Below are positions 1 through 12,291 of a DNA stretch of 64,000 bases, piece by piece. The notes beneath the pieces were generated by a model, which saw nothing but the letters and a program-made list of their open reading frames with translations, was not told the DNA's origin and did no database searches. Position numbers and translations under genes: made by a program. The DNA is from Eucommia ulmoides (taxonomy: Eukaryota > Streptophyta > Magnoliopsida > Garryales > Eucommiaceae). The stretch is from assembly GCA_016647705.1 (NCBI GenBank), contig CM028329.1, forward strand, positions 58,111,231-58,175,230. The letters run 5' to 3'. How positions within the stretch are numbered: position 1 is the first letter of the stretch; each line of letters starts with the position of its first letter.

Positions 1-3000
1 ACATCTGATCAAGCATGATGTCTTTAGTCAGAAGTCCGTTTTCTGACAAGGAAATTTCATACAAGGGCTTCACGTTTCTTCGTGATCTGGATTCGGATTT
101 TAAATCTAGTTTGGTAACCGCGGTTGGATTTTGATGCTCCATTTTGATTTCTGCTTCTTCAATAGCCGAGGCATTTTGATCTTTGATCGGGTGGCTTTCA
201 TGGAGATCATTGACGAATTCAGCATCCTGTGAAAAAAAAGAGAAGGCCATAGAAAATTGGCCAAGTTTGGTTACTGTATCTGTTCCCCGAATCTTGTTCT
301 TGCTCCTAAAAGTTTGGGATTAATATACAGAAAAACGTTTGAAAAATAAGTTTTTGTTCCTAAAATTTTGGGAATAATTTGGGATTATTTCCTGAATTAA
401 GAATTTGAGAAATAAAAAAATGTCGATTCTTGTTTACTCCCATAAAACTATTTCTACTACTATTCCGCCGACAACCATACATGTTAGTTAAAAAAAGAAA
501 AACAAATGTTGCAACTAAACGTGTTTCCTGTTTTTGTTCACATAAATTAAAAGAAACAATTTCAGTAGAATATTTGTCACCAAACATGTTTCTATTTTCA
601 GAATACTCCAAAACAGAAACAGAATTCTCATCCCATCCTAATTTACTAGAAAGTAAAAATAGAAACACGAAACAAACACCCAATGAGGGACTTTTTAAAA
701 ATATTTCAAAATATAGTTTTTCTACTTCCATACCTCAGGACATACATTTTTTATAAGAAAATAAAACAAGTTTCTTAACACCGCAATATGAGATTATTAA
801 TGGTCCGTTTAGGTGACTTGTTTGATTTCAAGAAGAGAGTTGTAATTTATTTTTATATTTTAAGAAATTTTTGTTAAGAAAAATCTACAAATTTCTTCTC
901 GAAATCAAGAACCTTCTTCAATTACCTCACCGAAACACACCTAACAGAAATGTAATCTATGATCAAATGTGGTAAATTCTTGGCTTGTTTCGAATAAGAC
1001 AATCTATGAATTCAGTAATAATGGTTTGATCTATTATATTAGAAAAAATCTTTTTTTTTTTGTCTTCTTCCTTATTTCTCTCCACAAGGCTGTTTGGTAA
1101 AATTGAAAATTAAGGACAAGAAACTTTTCAAGGCTGAGTTTATTAACTGTTGAATGTATTAAGTACTGCTTTCTTTGATAATTCTAGGCTCAAAAAGTAT
1201 CTCTATATAATTTTCTCTTAAACCATCTTTACAACTCTCTTTCTAAAACATTTTATCTCTATAACTTTATCTCTCAATTTTTTCTGAATTTAGTACTTTC
1301 ACTCTCTACTATTGCCTGTATATATAAAAAAACTAAATAAATATTTGATGATTTTAAATGATAAAAAATAATTGAGTCACACATCAGTTAAAATTTTGAA
1401 CTATTTTTAAGTGATACTTATTTTTTTAAGTGATTGTTTCATTTTGTTATTAAACACAATAGAAGGGGCATTGGCACAATCCAGTGCTACAAAATTTCTG
1501 TTATGAATACTTAATATATTTAGTTTTAAGTGTTTAATTATGTTATAAAAAGGTAATTAGTTTTAAACATGTATGTGAGAGATTCCAACAAAAAGCAACC
1601 CAAACAACAATTAATAAACATACGAAGATTCACAAAATTTATCGTTATTACCTTGATTTCCAGATTTTGGCCTGAATATGCAGCCAACTGAGCCTTGAGG
1701 CCTTCATTTTCACCTTCCAAAACACCAACTCTTTGATTCAGCAGTTTAATATCCAAAACTCGTTCATCTTCAAGTCCTTCGATTGCTTCATTGAGCTCAT
1801 GAACTTTCTCCTCAAACAAATCCTGGTAGACGTTTAAGACCTGCAAGTCACAAAAGGATGATGCTGCTTGCTTCTCACATATGTCTATCTCGCGCTTTGC
1901 TTCTTGCAGTTCACAAAGCAAAGTCTCCACTTGAATCTTACTTGCCTCTTGCTCTTCATGCAATTGGCCGAGTTTAGCATCCAGTTTTTGACTTGCTTCA
2001 AGGAGGCAGACATTCTCGTACCTAAGACAATCGTTGTCTTCACATAGGCAAGAAATCTGTTTTTCTTGGTTTTCATTTGTCAGCTTCACTTCATCGAATC
2101 TCCTGGTCTGATCCTCCAAAATATTCAGCAGCTTTCTTTTCTCATTCTCGGTGAAATTCAACTTTCGTTCTGCTTCCAGAAGCTGCATTTCCTTCTGAGA
2201 AAAACAATCTTTTCTGTTAGCATACTCCAAAATCAACTGATCCCTGGATATTTCAGTGGCTCTCAACGTATCTTCAGACATCTGCAGCGTCTTCTTCATC
2301 ATGTTTAGTTTCTCGGTCAAGGCTTTGTTGATATCACATTGTTTTTCGAAATCCCCACCAAGCTCTTTAAGTCTTATGGATTTCTCATCAACGTAATTCT
2401 CAAAAACCAGAGAGATGAGAATTTTTTCTATTAGGATAAGATTGTTTTCCTCTTCTAGGAGACGATTCTTCTCCTCCGAGTGTGATATCTCCTTTGTCAA
2501 ATATACTTTTTCTTCAAGAATTTTTGAATTTTCTCTCTGTAGATTGTCTATCTGACTGCACACTTCTTCCCCTTTTCGATCTCCTTCAACTTTAGCACAC
2601 AGTCCTTTCTTCATCTCAAATAGCTGCTCAGTCTTCAATGCGAGCTCCTGTTCAATAATGTTCTTCTCCAACTCAATACTTTTGGCTTCTGAAATCACTT
2701 GCTCTAGAAGTGTGACAGCAACCGATATCTCAACAGCCAGTTTCTGATTTTCTTCCTCAGTTTTGAGTAGAGAAGTCTTTACATCTTCGAGTTTTCTTAG
2801 TTCAAGATTCTGTTGCTCTAACTCAGACACCTGTTTTTGTAACAATTTCGATGCCTCTAGGAGCTTCTCACCCTCCTCTTCAAGTTCTTTGTTCCTTTGC
2901 TGAACAAAATCGGCTTGACTTCGCTTTTCTACATCCAAAAAAGCTTGCAGCTCTTTCAATCTTTGTTCCTTGTCTCTCAAATGTGAAATCAAATTATCGT

Positions 3001-5054
3001 TTTTAATGGCAAGACCAGCCTTCTGATTCAGAAGTAACCTGTATGAATCTTCTAAGCTCTTCGATTCTGTCTTCAATCCTTCAAGATCATCACTCAAATC
3101 ACGAACTGAATTCTCAAGAACAGAGTTCTTCTCGTTCATTATCTGAATCTGAGTTAACAAGCTGGAATTCTCTTCAAGAAGAGCCGATTTCTCCTCTGCA
3201 AGGTACTCACATGATGATTCCAATTCTTTTATCTTCCCTCTAATTGATTCGAGTTCAGCAGCCAAATGGGTGTTCTCCTCCTGAAAATTCTGGTTACGAA
3301 TTTCAATTTCCCCTAAAATCCATGTTCTGTTCTCTAGCTCTGAAGATAGAGATCTAAGTTCGTCCTGAGCTTGAGAATGCAAATGCTGCAAGGTTTGAAA
3401 AGCAGTTTTGGCTTCCACAAAACACAATCTTTCTTCCTGTATGCAAGTCCAAAGCCTTCCCAACTCTTTCTGCTTCTCAGTCAGTTCTTCTTTCTGACAA
3501 CCCATTTTCTGTTCAAGCTTTTTCAACTCAAAACGAAGCGATTCGTTTGATTTTTCCAACAGAAAACACTGTTCTTCAGCATTCTTTAACTTTGAAACTC
3601 CATTATTTATTTCACCACTAAGCCTTTCTACCTCTTCCTGGGCAATAGAAATTTTATGCTCCGTCAATTTCGCAATAGCTTGAGTCAGAACTTCCACTTC
3701 GTTTTCTGCTTTCGCAGCTTTCCCACTAAAATCTTTGGCATAATCTTCTGTTCTTCGTAATTTATTCTCCAGATCATGAATCATGTCCAGAGACCGCTTT
3801 TGCTGATCAAGAGCATCGTTTTTTTCAGCTTCGAGTTTAGCAAGTTCTTGCTTCAGGGATCGGGTTTCTTTCACAGCATCTGCTTGAACATAAGAGAGAA
3901 CATTCTCGAGATTAGATATTCTGTCCAAACACTGCTTATACAGAAGAAGACTATGCTCCTTTTCGCATTCGATTCTTGTGATGGCTTCCTTCAGAGATTG
4001 AACTTCAGAGAATCCAGACTCCAGTTTCGCTAGCCTCTCCAAACTCTCCTGAAACCGAACAAATCCAGTTTCCTTATCGGCTTCTAATTTGGCGAGTGCT
4101 TCTTTTAGAATAAAAATTTCCTTCTCGAATTCGTCCATTTCCTTAGCCTCAGCCTTGTGATGTTCATCGCTTTGGCTTGTTTGGGCTTTTTCCTCCACCT
4201 CGTGGAAATCGAGCCTCTTTCTCACCCTATCTTCTACAAATTTTAGAGGCGTTTCGGGCCCTAAAATGTCATTTAAACCTTTTAAAGAATCAGACTCTTC
4301 TTCAGCAAATGTTGATTCAGTGTAAATAGAATCGTCGGGCAGAATCAATGGGACCTGACCAGGAAAAGCTTCAGCCATGGTCCTGTGGGCCTGGTGGAGA
4401 ACGCCAGTTGCATGATCATATCGCTCGGCCAAAGCCCGATAAGCCCGGTAGAACTGCTCGACCAAACTCATTAGCTCCGGGCGTTTCTTGAAGTACAATT
4501 CAGCTCTCTTCGCGAAGGAATCAGCATCTTCCTCGATGAGTTTGATCATTGCTTTGACATTGGCATCCATATCTGTTCAAATAAGGAACTATCTCTAGTA
4601 ATGTTGATCAAAGAATGAGAAACTTTTGAAACAATCTCTAGATGTTCATGAGTTTATAAGAATATGATTAGAGCCACGGAATTCGAATTAGAAATGAATG
4701 CATGTAAATTTTCAGTTCCAATTCAAAAATTTCTAATTGTGTTTCCAAACGCAACCTAAATATTGACAGGAATATTAAGTACCCGTTTGGTGCAGTGTTT
4801 GCAGGCCTCAAACACGTATGAAAAGCCCAAAAAATTGATTATTTGGGGTCTCAAAAACTGTCCACCCAACAGGGATTAAAGAATTCACATTCATGCTAAT
4901 AGCAGGAAAAAGAAAGAAAAAAAAAAAGCAGTAGAAATCTCAGGTTCTCACCTCTGAGATTCTCCTGAAGCCATTTTGAATTTTTGGGGCTTATGTGACT
5001 GTCCCACCACCATGAGTACATACGTTTAGAATCACCATCTGAAGAAGTTGCCAT
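1..5054 (-). CDS. NET1: NETWORKED 1-type (NET1) actin-binding coiled-coil protein, C-terminus outside window
   Basis: Plant-specific actin-binding protein that links membranes to actin filaments. Three coding exons are visible on the minus strand: 5054-4952, 4572-1652 and 226-1 (continues past base 1). The start [20 protein letters not shown] is the head of the NAB actin-binding domain; exon 1 ends AG|GTGAG and exon 2 begins after AACAG, restoring [19 protein letters not shown] continues through [17 protein letters not shown] (about residues 14-95). Exon 2 then encodes about 900 residues of Glu/Lys/Leu-rich coiled coil. Exon 3, after a TTTTTTCACAG acceptor, reads [20 protein letters not shown], a conserved NET1 C-terminal block. 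The three exons join in phase (103 + 2921 = 3024 bases, 1008 codons before exon 3). An open frame running past the exon 2 donor to 1538 is intron read-through. The paralogue (NET1A-D) was not resolved. Confidence 0.93.
265..678. mobile_element. GTTTGGTTA-ended MITE, copy 1 (NET1 intron 2)
   Basis: Non-coding repeat inside NET1 intron 2 (227-1651). It starts GTTTGGTTACTGTATCTGTT and ends with an inverted relative (AAACACGAAACAAAC). The interior matches copies at 18403-18629, 52003-52397 and (reverse) 55655-55938, sharing phrases such as AAATTTTGGGAATAATTT and ATAAATTAAAAGAAACAATT. Short open frames on both strands here are accidental. The rest of the intron (679-1651) is AT-rich with nothing else recognised. 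Confidence 0.6.
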
Positions 5055-5880
5055 TTGTTCCAAGTAACAGTCTACTCTTTCTATAAAAACCAGCAAGAAT
5101 CTCAATTATGAGTAAAATAAAAACTCGGTGAATAGATCGTGGCCAAAATCGAATAATGAGAAGTTTAAGATACACAATTCAACACTTACTGAAGTTTAGT
5201 TTCAAATCTCCACTCTATTCACCTGTTCGAAATTCAAGAGAAAATAAGAACTTCCATATATAGGGATCAGAATCTGAAGATGATGATGATGATAGCTGAA
5301 AATTCCTGCAAAATTACGTGATGAAAACTTTACCTCGAGTCCAAAATGTACATACAGAATATCTGCAGCCTTCAGAGAAGTTCATGAATTACCTGATCAA
5401 AACACACAAAGAATCTAAACATTTTTTATATATATAAGATCAAAATGTTTTCAATCAAAATTTGCTCCTCCATCAGAGGAAACAAGAAAATTGGAAACTC
5501 TTTTCACACTCGATTAGCGAAAATACTAACTGATTCAACCATATAAAACGCAGACGAATCGTTACGGCTACAAACACGACGAGATCACGGACGAAGAACA
5601 ACGAATTCACCAGTGAAATGTAGTCGTCGATTACACGTTATATAACAACTCATGTGTTTCTCTCTCCGTGTGTGTGCGTGTGCATAACGGCGAAATTCGA
5701 CATGAAAAATCACGAAGAAATTCTGGTACTCGGAGATCAAAATGCTTACCGAACAGAAATTTTGAAGATGAACAGCAATGGAAAACAGAACTGAGCGGCA
5801 GCTGTGATGGACAAGCTCAAGCGGCTTCGCTTTCCCAGTGCGCTCTCTCTCTCTCTCTCTGCTTTTAGAGTGTGCCGTTG
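5055..5880 (-). promoter_or_regulatory. NET1 5' leader with probable leader intron(s)
   Basis: Upstream of the NET1 start, minus-strand reading shows a CT/GA-rich leader (about 5835-5870), then CTGTTCG|GTAAGC, a strong donor at 5749, and an acceptor-like TTTTTATAG near 5081 just before the leader bases that precede the ATG. I infer a 5'-UTR exon of about 5750-5880 and a leader intron (possibly more than one) to about 5081. Short GA microsatellite and GATGATGATGATGATAG at 5278-5295. Transcription start not determinable; cDNA would fix it. Confidence 0.5.
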
Positions 5881-6621
5881 CAGCTGTAAACAGGAAAATA
5901 AAACTAAAAAAGGAGGGGAATATTTATATGATACTTAAGGAGCAAAAATCCCTAATAAATTAATTTTCATACTTTTAATTCCCAATTATCAAAAATTATC
6001 ACATCGTCTAAAATTACATTTTTTCATGCGCTACATGATTTTTTTTAACAGTCCAAATTTATAACAATTACTTTTGTAATTTTTTATTTTATTTTATTTA
6101 TTTTTTTTATGTAAAAAGCTACAGTAATTTTTGGCGTAAAGTGACTTTTAGACTTATGATAATAACTTTAAATTTTTTTAAAAAATTATTGTATCGTTTG
6201 GACTGTATGGACTAAAATTTTAATTTCGTAAATTATTTACCAAACAACTCATTTTTCAAAATTTAACATCAAATTTATTTTATATTTTTGGTTTTTCAAA
6301 TATGAGGTGGGTGTCTAACTCTTGAATTGCTAATTATTTTAAACAAAAATAAATTGTGATCAGCATTTGACTTTTTAATGTAAATATTTTTGTTATTTTC
6401 TCATTCTACTGAAGTTAAAACATTTTTTCCAAACAACGATTTATCCTTCTCTCGTATTTTTTAAACAAATCATTGTTAAAATAATATTAGTAAAAAACAT
6501 CTTAGATTTAATAGAATGATAAAATAACAAAATATCATCGTTAGAAGATTTCATATTGAGCACAATTCATTTTCATTAACAATATTTTTAACTTTGCGAA
6601 AATGTAAAATTTGAGACACCT
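5881..6621. other. AT-rich intergenic DNA upstream of NET1
   Basis: No coding potential or recognisable element seen; poly-A/T-rich throughout. It presumably includes the distal NET1 promoter. Confidence 0.5.
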
Positions 6622-6703
6622 TATACGGGTTTGATCCATTTTGTACGGAGCCAACCCGATCCACTTCGTGTACCGTATACGGGTTTGATCCATTTTGTAC
6701 GGA
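6622..6703. repeat. Exact 28-bp direct repeat pair with central palindrome
   Basis: A 28-bp sequence beginning TATACGGGTTTGATCC and ending TTTTGTACGGA occurs at 6622-6649 and again at 6676-6703 without mismatch, 54 bp apart. The second copy begins inside the 10-bp palindrome CCGTATACGG. GC content is higher than the surrounding AT-rich DNA. Function unknown. Confidence 0.8.
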
Positions 6704-6835
6704 CGGGGTGAAGAATGTCTGTTGGAAGTCCAACCAAATCATGACACGTGGTGTGTGGGTATCATCTCTGGCCATACTTAATAAACTGTGATAATTATAG
6801 CATGTGGCCTCTAATTATGTTTTACCATCCCCATG

Positions 6836-6867
<32 letters not shown>

Positions 6868-7499
6868 TTATTTTTTATTTTTTAATTATATTATATTTTT
6901 GAATTAAATTATTATTCAAATAAGTTAGTTATAATTTATTATTTTTTAATGTTTGAATAATTTATAATTTTTCATAAATATAAATAAATTAAATTTACCA
7001 ATTTGTGAAATTCGTATTTGATGTTACTCCAAATTATCTAAATTATTAGTAAGAATTAATAATTAAGTTGAAAATAAATTAATAAAAAATATATGTTTTT
7101 GATCAAAATAAATTAATAAATTAGCTAAAAAAAAAAAAAAAAAAAAGAGTTTCAATTATATTTTGGACAAATTGATAAATTGTTCTTCAAATAATTTCGT
7201 TATAATTTTTTAATTTAGATTTTCAAATATTTTTTTAATTTTAACTAATATCATAGATTGAATTTATCAACTTAATGTATGGTTGGTGTAAAATTTCTAT
7301 ATGATATCATAATTAATAAAAATTAAAATGTTAATAAAAATTAAAAATAAATTAAATTAGTATCTTTTAAAAAATATATATAAATAAATTTAAAGTTAAA
7401 AATAAAATAAAATTGTCGGTTCATATTGAATAGAGCATTAATAACCAAGAATAATCAATTCAACTAACTTCTATTAAATTAAAATGATAATAGTAAAAT
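6704..7499. other. AT-rich intergenic DNA with (TA)n
   Basis: No gene seen. It contains a TA microsatellite (about 6837-6862), an A-rich run near 7128-7146, and otherwise degenerate AT-rich sequence. Confidence 0.5.
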
Positions 7500-9480
7500 T
7501 TTAGGGTAATTTTTTTTTTATTCCTCTATAGATAGCCTATTAAGAAATCAAATCACTTGACAGACACAATTAAGTTTTCAGCCTCCAAGAATCTTTAGGA
7601 AAAAATTCTTACATTTTGGTCACGCTATTTATTCATATTTACGATTCTGTCATTTCGTCCTATACAACAAAATAAAAGTATGTAACATGGCGTTAACGTT
7701 AACATAAATTTGTTCAAGTACTACACTTTGCCTATATTACAAAATTACAATTTGAATCTCACGTTAATATTATTGTATTCATGTTCTTTTTTGTGTGTAC
7801 ATGTTAACACATATTTTTCATCTGTTTGTGTGTGTTAACGTTAACGTATATTTATTTTTTTGGATTTTTCTGTGAGTTAACATTAATATGATCGTATTAT
7901 ATAACGTTAACACATTTTAACCATCGCTATGTGTTTTTAGCGTTAACGTATTTTTAAGAGTTTCGTGCATTAACGTTAACAAATTTCACCATTGTATGTG
8001 ATATTTTATTGTATTTTAGCATGAAATGCGTTAACATTAATGCATATTTTTTGACTTTTGTGTGTTAACGTTAACATTAAGTTACCGTGTGTGATATTTG
8101 TCTTTTTTTTACTGGGTTTCCGTTAACGTTAATGCATATTTTTTAGGTTTCTCTGTGTTAATATCAATACATTTTCATTTTTTTTTGTGTGTGTGTGTGT
8201 TAGCGTAAACGTATTTTTATTTTTTAGTATTTTGTATATTAATATTAACGTAATTGTATCGTATCTGTTGTTTATGTGTTTGGGTTAAATTTGCGTTAAT
8301 GTTAATGCACATTTTTTAGAGGGTTTTCTGTGTTAACATTAACACATTTCATATTATCTAGAAACCCATATGTGAAAAAAAAAAAAAAATCACACAAACA
8401 CTAATATTAATGTAAAAATAAACACTACATCCACCTCTACCACCATTCATTCATAATCACCACTATCATTATCGCCAACACTATCTCCTAAAAAACTTGT
8501 TACCAATATACACTTCTATGTGTAACAGTGAGCTCGTTAACATTCACGCAAATTAATTGTGAGTTAACATGTGCTGAACATTTCATTTCAATGTTCACTC
8601 AATACAAAATAATAAAAAATATTGAGCAAATCAGAGCGAAACAATCTAGATCTGGAAATCCTAGATCTGAGTTTCAAATCTAGAAATCAAAAATCATACA
8701 GAACACCCTAATCACTACATTTATCAAAAATTATACAGAAAACCCACAAATCCAAAACACCCATTTCACAAAATCCAACCATTACCATCGAGATATACTC
8801 ATTTCGAGTGAGTCCGATATCGTCGAGCTTACCGTTCATGTCGCCGTCGTGGAGGGGCATGGATTTGGGTTTTAGATCTAGAAACTCATATCTAAAAAGG
8901 AGAGAAAGTGATAAAAAGAGAGAGATCTGGAAACCCATGAGCTTGTTGTCCCATATGGTCTAGTTCTTTGCCGCTTCTACTATTTTCAAAACGTTGCCGC
9001 TGCTGGCTATCGTCATATCTAGCGTCAGATTGGCCTCCCGCAACAAATTCTATCCCCAGTTTCGATAGTCAGGTTTTAAAGAGAGAGAGTGAACCGCCTC
9101 CGCTATCATCAAAATGTCGCCACTGCCGTCCTTCGCCACTGTCATATCCAGCGTCGAATTAGCCTCCTGCAACAAACTCCGATCCCCAACTTCGATGGTT
9201 AGGTTTTAAAGAGAAAGAGTGAACCGACTGGTTAGGGTTTAGAGAGATCATTGTGGAATGAATGTTTTAGATTTAGAGAGAGAGAGAGAGAGACGATAGA
9301 GTGAGGGAGAGTGAACAATGGAGTGAATGTTAATGTTTTAAATTTGTTTATATGTGTCTCTTTACAATCATTTTTTGTTTGTCAATTATCAAGAACTTAA
9401 TTAATTGTACCTAAAGGTCTAAATTCTAAACAAATTGTTTAAAATGATTTTTCTCTACATAATCTCATGAATGAGGACTA
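7500..9480. mobile_element. Element A: GTTAACG-palindrome-rich transposable element
   Basis: Large non-coding repeat with a diverged second copy at about 28905-31410 (element B). In order: a left end starting TTATTCCTCTATAG and containing CACAATTAAGTTTT; 7690-8345 with roughly 16 degenerate copies of GTTAACGTTAACG in a TGTG...CATTTT context; an A-rich stretch; CCACCACCATTCAT; a GC-richer segment at 8800-9230 with a tandem duplication; GA-rich DNA at 9270-9320; and a right end whose reverse complement reads TTATTTAGTCCTC. No transposase frame found. I infer a non-autonomous DNA transposon with degenerate terminal inverted repeats; superfamily not established. Confidence 0.5.
8988..9226. repeat. 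Tandem duplication of about 130 bp inside element A
   Basis: Two adjacent diverged copies: each runs from AAAA(C/T)GT(T/C)GCC through GTCATATC(T/C)AGCGTC to AGGTTTTAAAGAGA and GTGAACCG. The AGGTTTTAAA landmark is at 9071 and 9201, a period of 130 bp. The unit is GC-richer than the rest of the element, as a captured or formerly coding segment might be, but no protein was recognised. Confidence 0.7.
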
Positions 9481-11159
9481 AATAATAGAAACCTCAAAAT
9501 TTTACTAATAAAATTATATATTAAAATAAATATAAACATTATAATATTAAAATTACATTTACTAAATTATATAAAAAAAATAGCATTATCAAACATATTT
9601 TTACATGTTTTATTATTAAAATTTAATGAATTTTAATTTTTTAGTGTACATATTTATTTATTCAAATAAAAAAATTACAAAATTATACAATTAAAAATAG
9701 GTATCAATACAGAAAATTATAAATGATAAAATTTTATTATTTACAAATTTTAAGAATTTAAAATTTTCTTGGTGAAATAATAATAATAATAATAATATTA
9801 TAAAAAAGTCAAATTCGTTTATGTCTGAAATGGACAGGCCAACTTTCCATTTATGGAAGGGAGTTAGTTGGGTAATTTTTGTTATTTAACAAACAAATTA
9901 ATGAAACAATTAATTTTGGAAGAAAACAAGGTAATCCTACATAGGACGTTGTCCGTCTGACTTTGAGGTCGGTGGGGGTAGCGGGTGGGACATGAAAGTG
10001 TTTAGAGTGTGTTTGGTTAGAATTATAGTAAAAAACAAAATGTAGAGACAAAAAGGGATTTGCCCCATTTTTGCAATCACTTATCCATATTGAAATGCAA
10101 CCGTTATATTTTTTATTAAAATTAAAAATATCAAAATTAATAAATTATTTAATTGACATTTATACTTAGGGTCGAGTCAGTTAATATTCGTTTGTCCTAT
10201 TTTATTTATTTTTATTTATTCTCACGAGTCGGGTCAGTCGAATTAGTTGGTATGAGATATGTATAAAGGTAAATTTATCGTTTTACTTAAGTGCTAATTA
10301 TTTAACCGTTGCACTTAAATTTGAACCATTGGAAGGATAAATACAGACAAAAATATGATTAGATTTTATCTAAAGTGCAATTTAATCAAACCACAGAAGA
10401 ACAAAGTTCACCCAAAAATCTTTTTATCTTTTTATTAAAAAAAAAAATTGTGTTGTTTGATTAGAAGGATAAAAAAAAAATGAGAGGATAAAAAAATTAT
10501 TTCTTTGGTTGTTTGGTTGGAAAGATGTAAACGAAGAAAAATATAATATTTCATTTTTCATCCATCTATAGTAAGGCAAACACAGCCTTAGGGTATATTT
10601 AGTTAGAAGAATAGAAAAGAAAAATGAAATGATGGCATTTTTGTCTCTCGTGAAAGAAAATTATTTTACCGTTAATTAGGTGGAGGATTTAAATGGATGA
10701 ATATAAAATTTCATCCTTCTTAAGAAAAAAAATAAATAAATAAATAAATAAATTCATTTATTTAATTTACTATTTACACTCGTATATTAGATTAAAAGAA
10801 ATTCTTCATTTTTTTTCCATTTGTTGGATAAAAAATTACATAAAAAAATTTGCATTTTTTTCCTTCTAATTTTCATTTAATACCAAATAAGGTTTTATTA
10901 TTATTATTTTTGGGGAAAAAATGTTTTTTTTTTTCAAAATTTAACTGAATATACTTCTCAAAAATTATTATTTAAAAAAAAAACTTATTTTACAACTATA
11001 AACCAAACAAACCTTTAGAATGATTACTTTTCTTTATGGGTTAGAGTTCTCTTAATACATGTTTGGGTTATTAGGGAAAAGGTTGTTCCGTGTTAAAGAG
11101 AAAAAATATTAAATGTTCTCTCTACCAAAATTTAAAATTTCAAAAAATGTATTTATTAA
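9481..11159. other. AT-rich intergenic DNA with MITE-like remnants
   Basis: No gene seen. It includes an (ATA)n run near 9778-9800 and, at about 10430-10990, repeat-like segments (TTGGTTGTTTGGTTGGAAAG, GGGTATATTTAGTTAGAAGA) that resemble the MITE at 55950-56452. A TAAATAAATAAATAAA microsatellite lies near 10735-10755. Confidence 0.4.
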
Positions 11160-12291
11160 ATTTTCTTAAAAAATTTATTATTTAGTCCTCCAAAAATATA
11201 TAAAAATAAAAAATAAAAAATAAAAAATAAAATAGACCAACCACTACTGTTATAAAGTTTTTTCTTCCCAAAGAGATATTTTAGAAAATAGTCTATTGCT
11301 CTTTGACCATTTTTTTTGCATAAATTATATAAAATATCATTCTATAAAATATAATGAGAGATAAATGTTCACATTTTTGTTCTTGTATTTTTAATACATG
11401 TTAACGGTTAGTTGTGCAATTATGAATGTTCACAATTTTTATGTGAACAATTAAGTTATTTGTTATATTCACATGTTTTTCTATTGTATGTTCTTTTATT
11501 ATGTTCACAACCACAATGGAAATGAACACATTTACGTTCTTTTGTAATGAACATTCAAGCTGCTATTTAAAATAGTTGTGATATTTAGGGAAAAAATATA
11601 AAAAAGAAATGTGAAATTAAAACTAAAATCAATCAAGAACAACAAATCAAACCATTGCAAAAAAAAAAACTTAAGATAAAAAAAAAAGGTATGAACATTC
11701 ATCGAACCACAACGAACATTCATAAAAACAAAACTGGTATGAATATTCACTAATTACAACGAACTTTCGCAAAAAAAAAAAAAAAAAAAAAACATGAACA
11801 TTCAAAAAGAACAGACAAATCCAACAAAAAAGAACATTCATAGTGAATAAACAAAAATTCCACTAAAATCAACAAATACCAACAAATCAAAACAGATCTG
11901 AAAAATCCCAAAGGCGCAACTTGGGGTGAAAACGGGCCTGGTCGGTTGGGTTTGGATTGTGTTCATGGGTCAATCCATACAAGGCAATCGGGCCGAAGTT
12001 CAATTTGTTCGGGTCAGGCCTAATCAATGACTTGCGCATCCAGTCGGAGTGTAGGTGAGTTCAGATCATGAAGAAAAGTCGAACGAGTTTTGTTGTACTA
12101 GGTCTGATTGATGACCTGGATTTTTTTTTTGGCCCAAATAACAGTAAAAAATACAATTTTTTTACCCAGATTTTACATACAGTTTAACAAAAAAAATACA
12201 CAAAGCCCACAATCATAAACAACTAATCTCTTGAAAAAAAATTAAAATTCAAAAACAAAACAAAATTATTACACAACATCACAACCAATAC

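Noticed and set aside
360-756. Overlapping open frames of 123 and 108 codons on opposite strands
   Set aside because: Both lie inside a MITE in a NET1 intron; related frames recur in the other MITE copies and carry no protein motif.
7690-8345. CRISPR-like array of GTTAACG repeats
   Set aside because: Repeats are short, degenerate and irregularly spaced, spacers are not unique sequence of constant length, and this is a plant nuclear genome.
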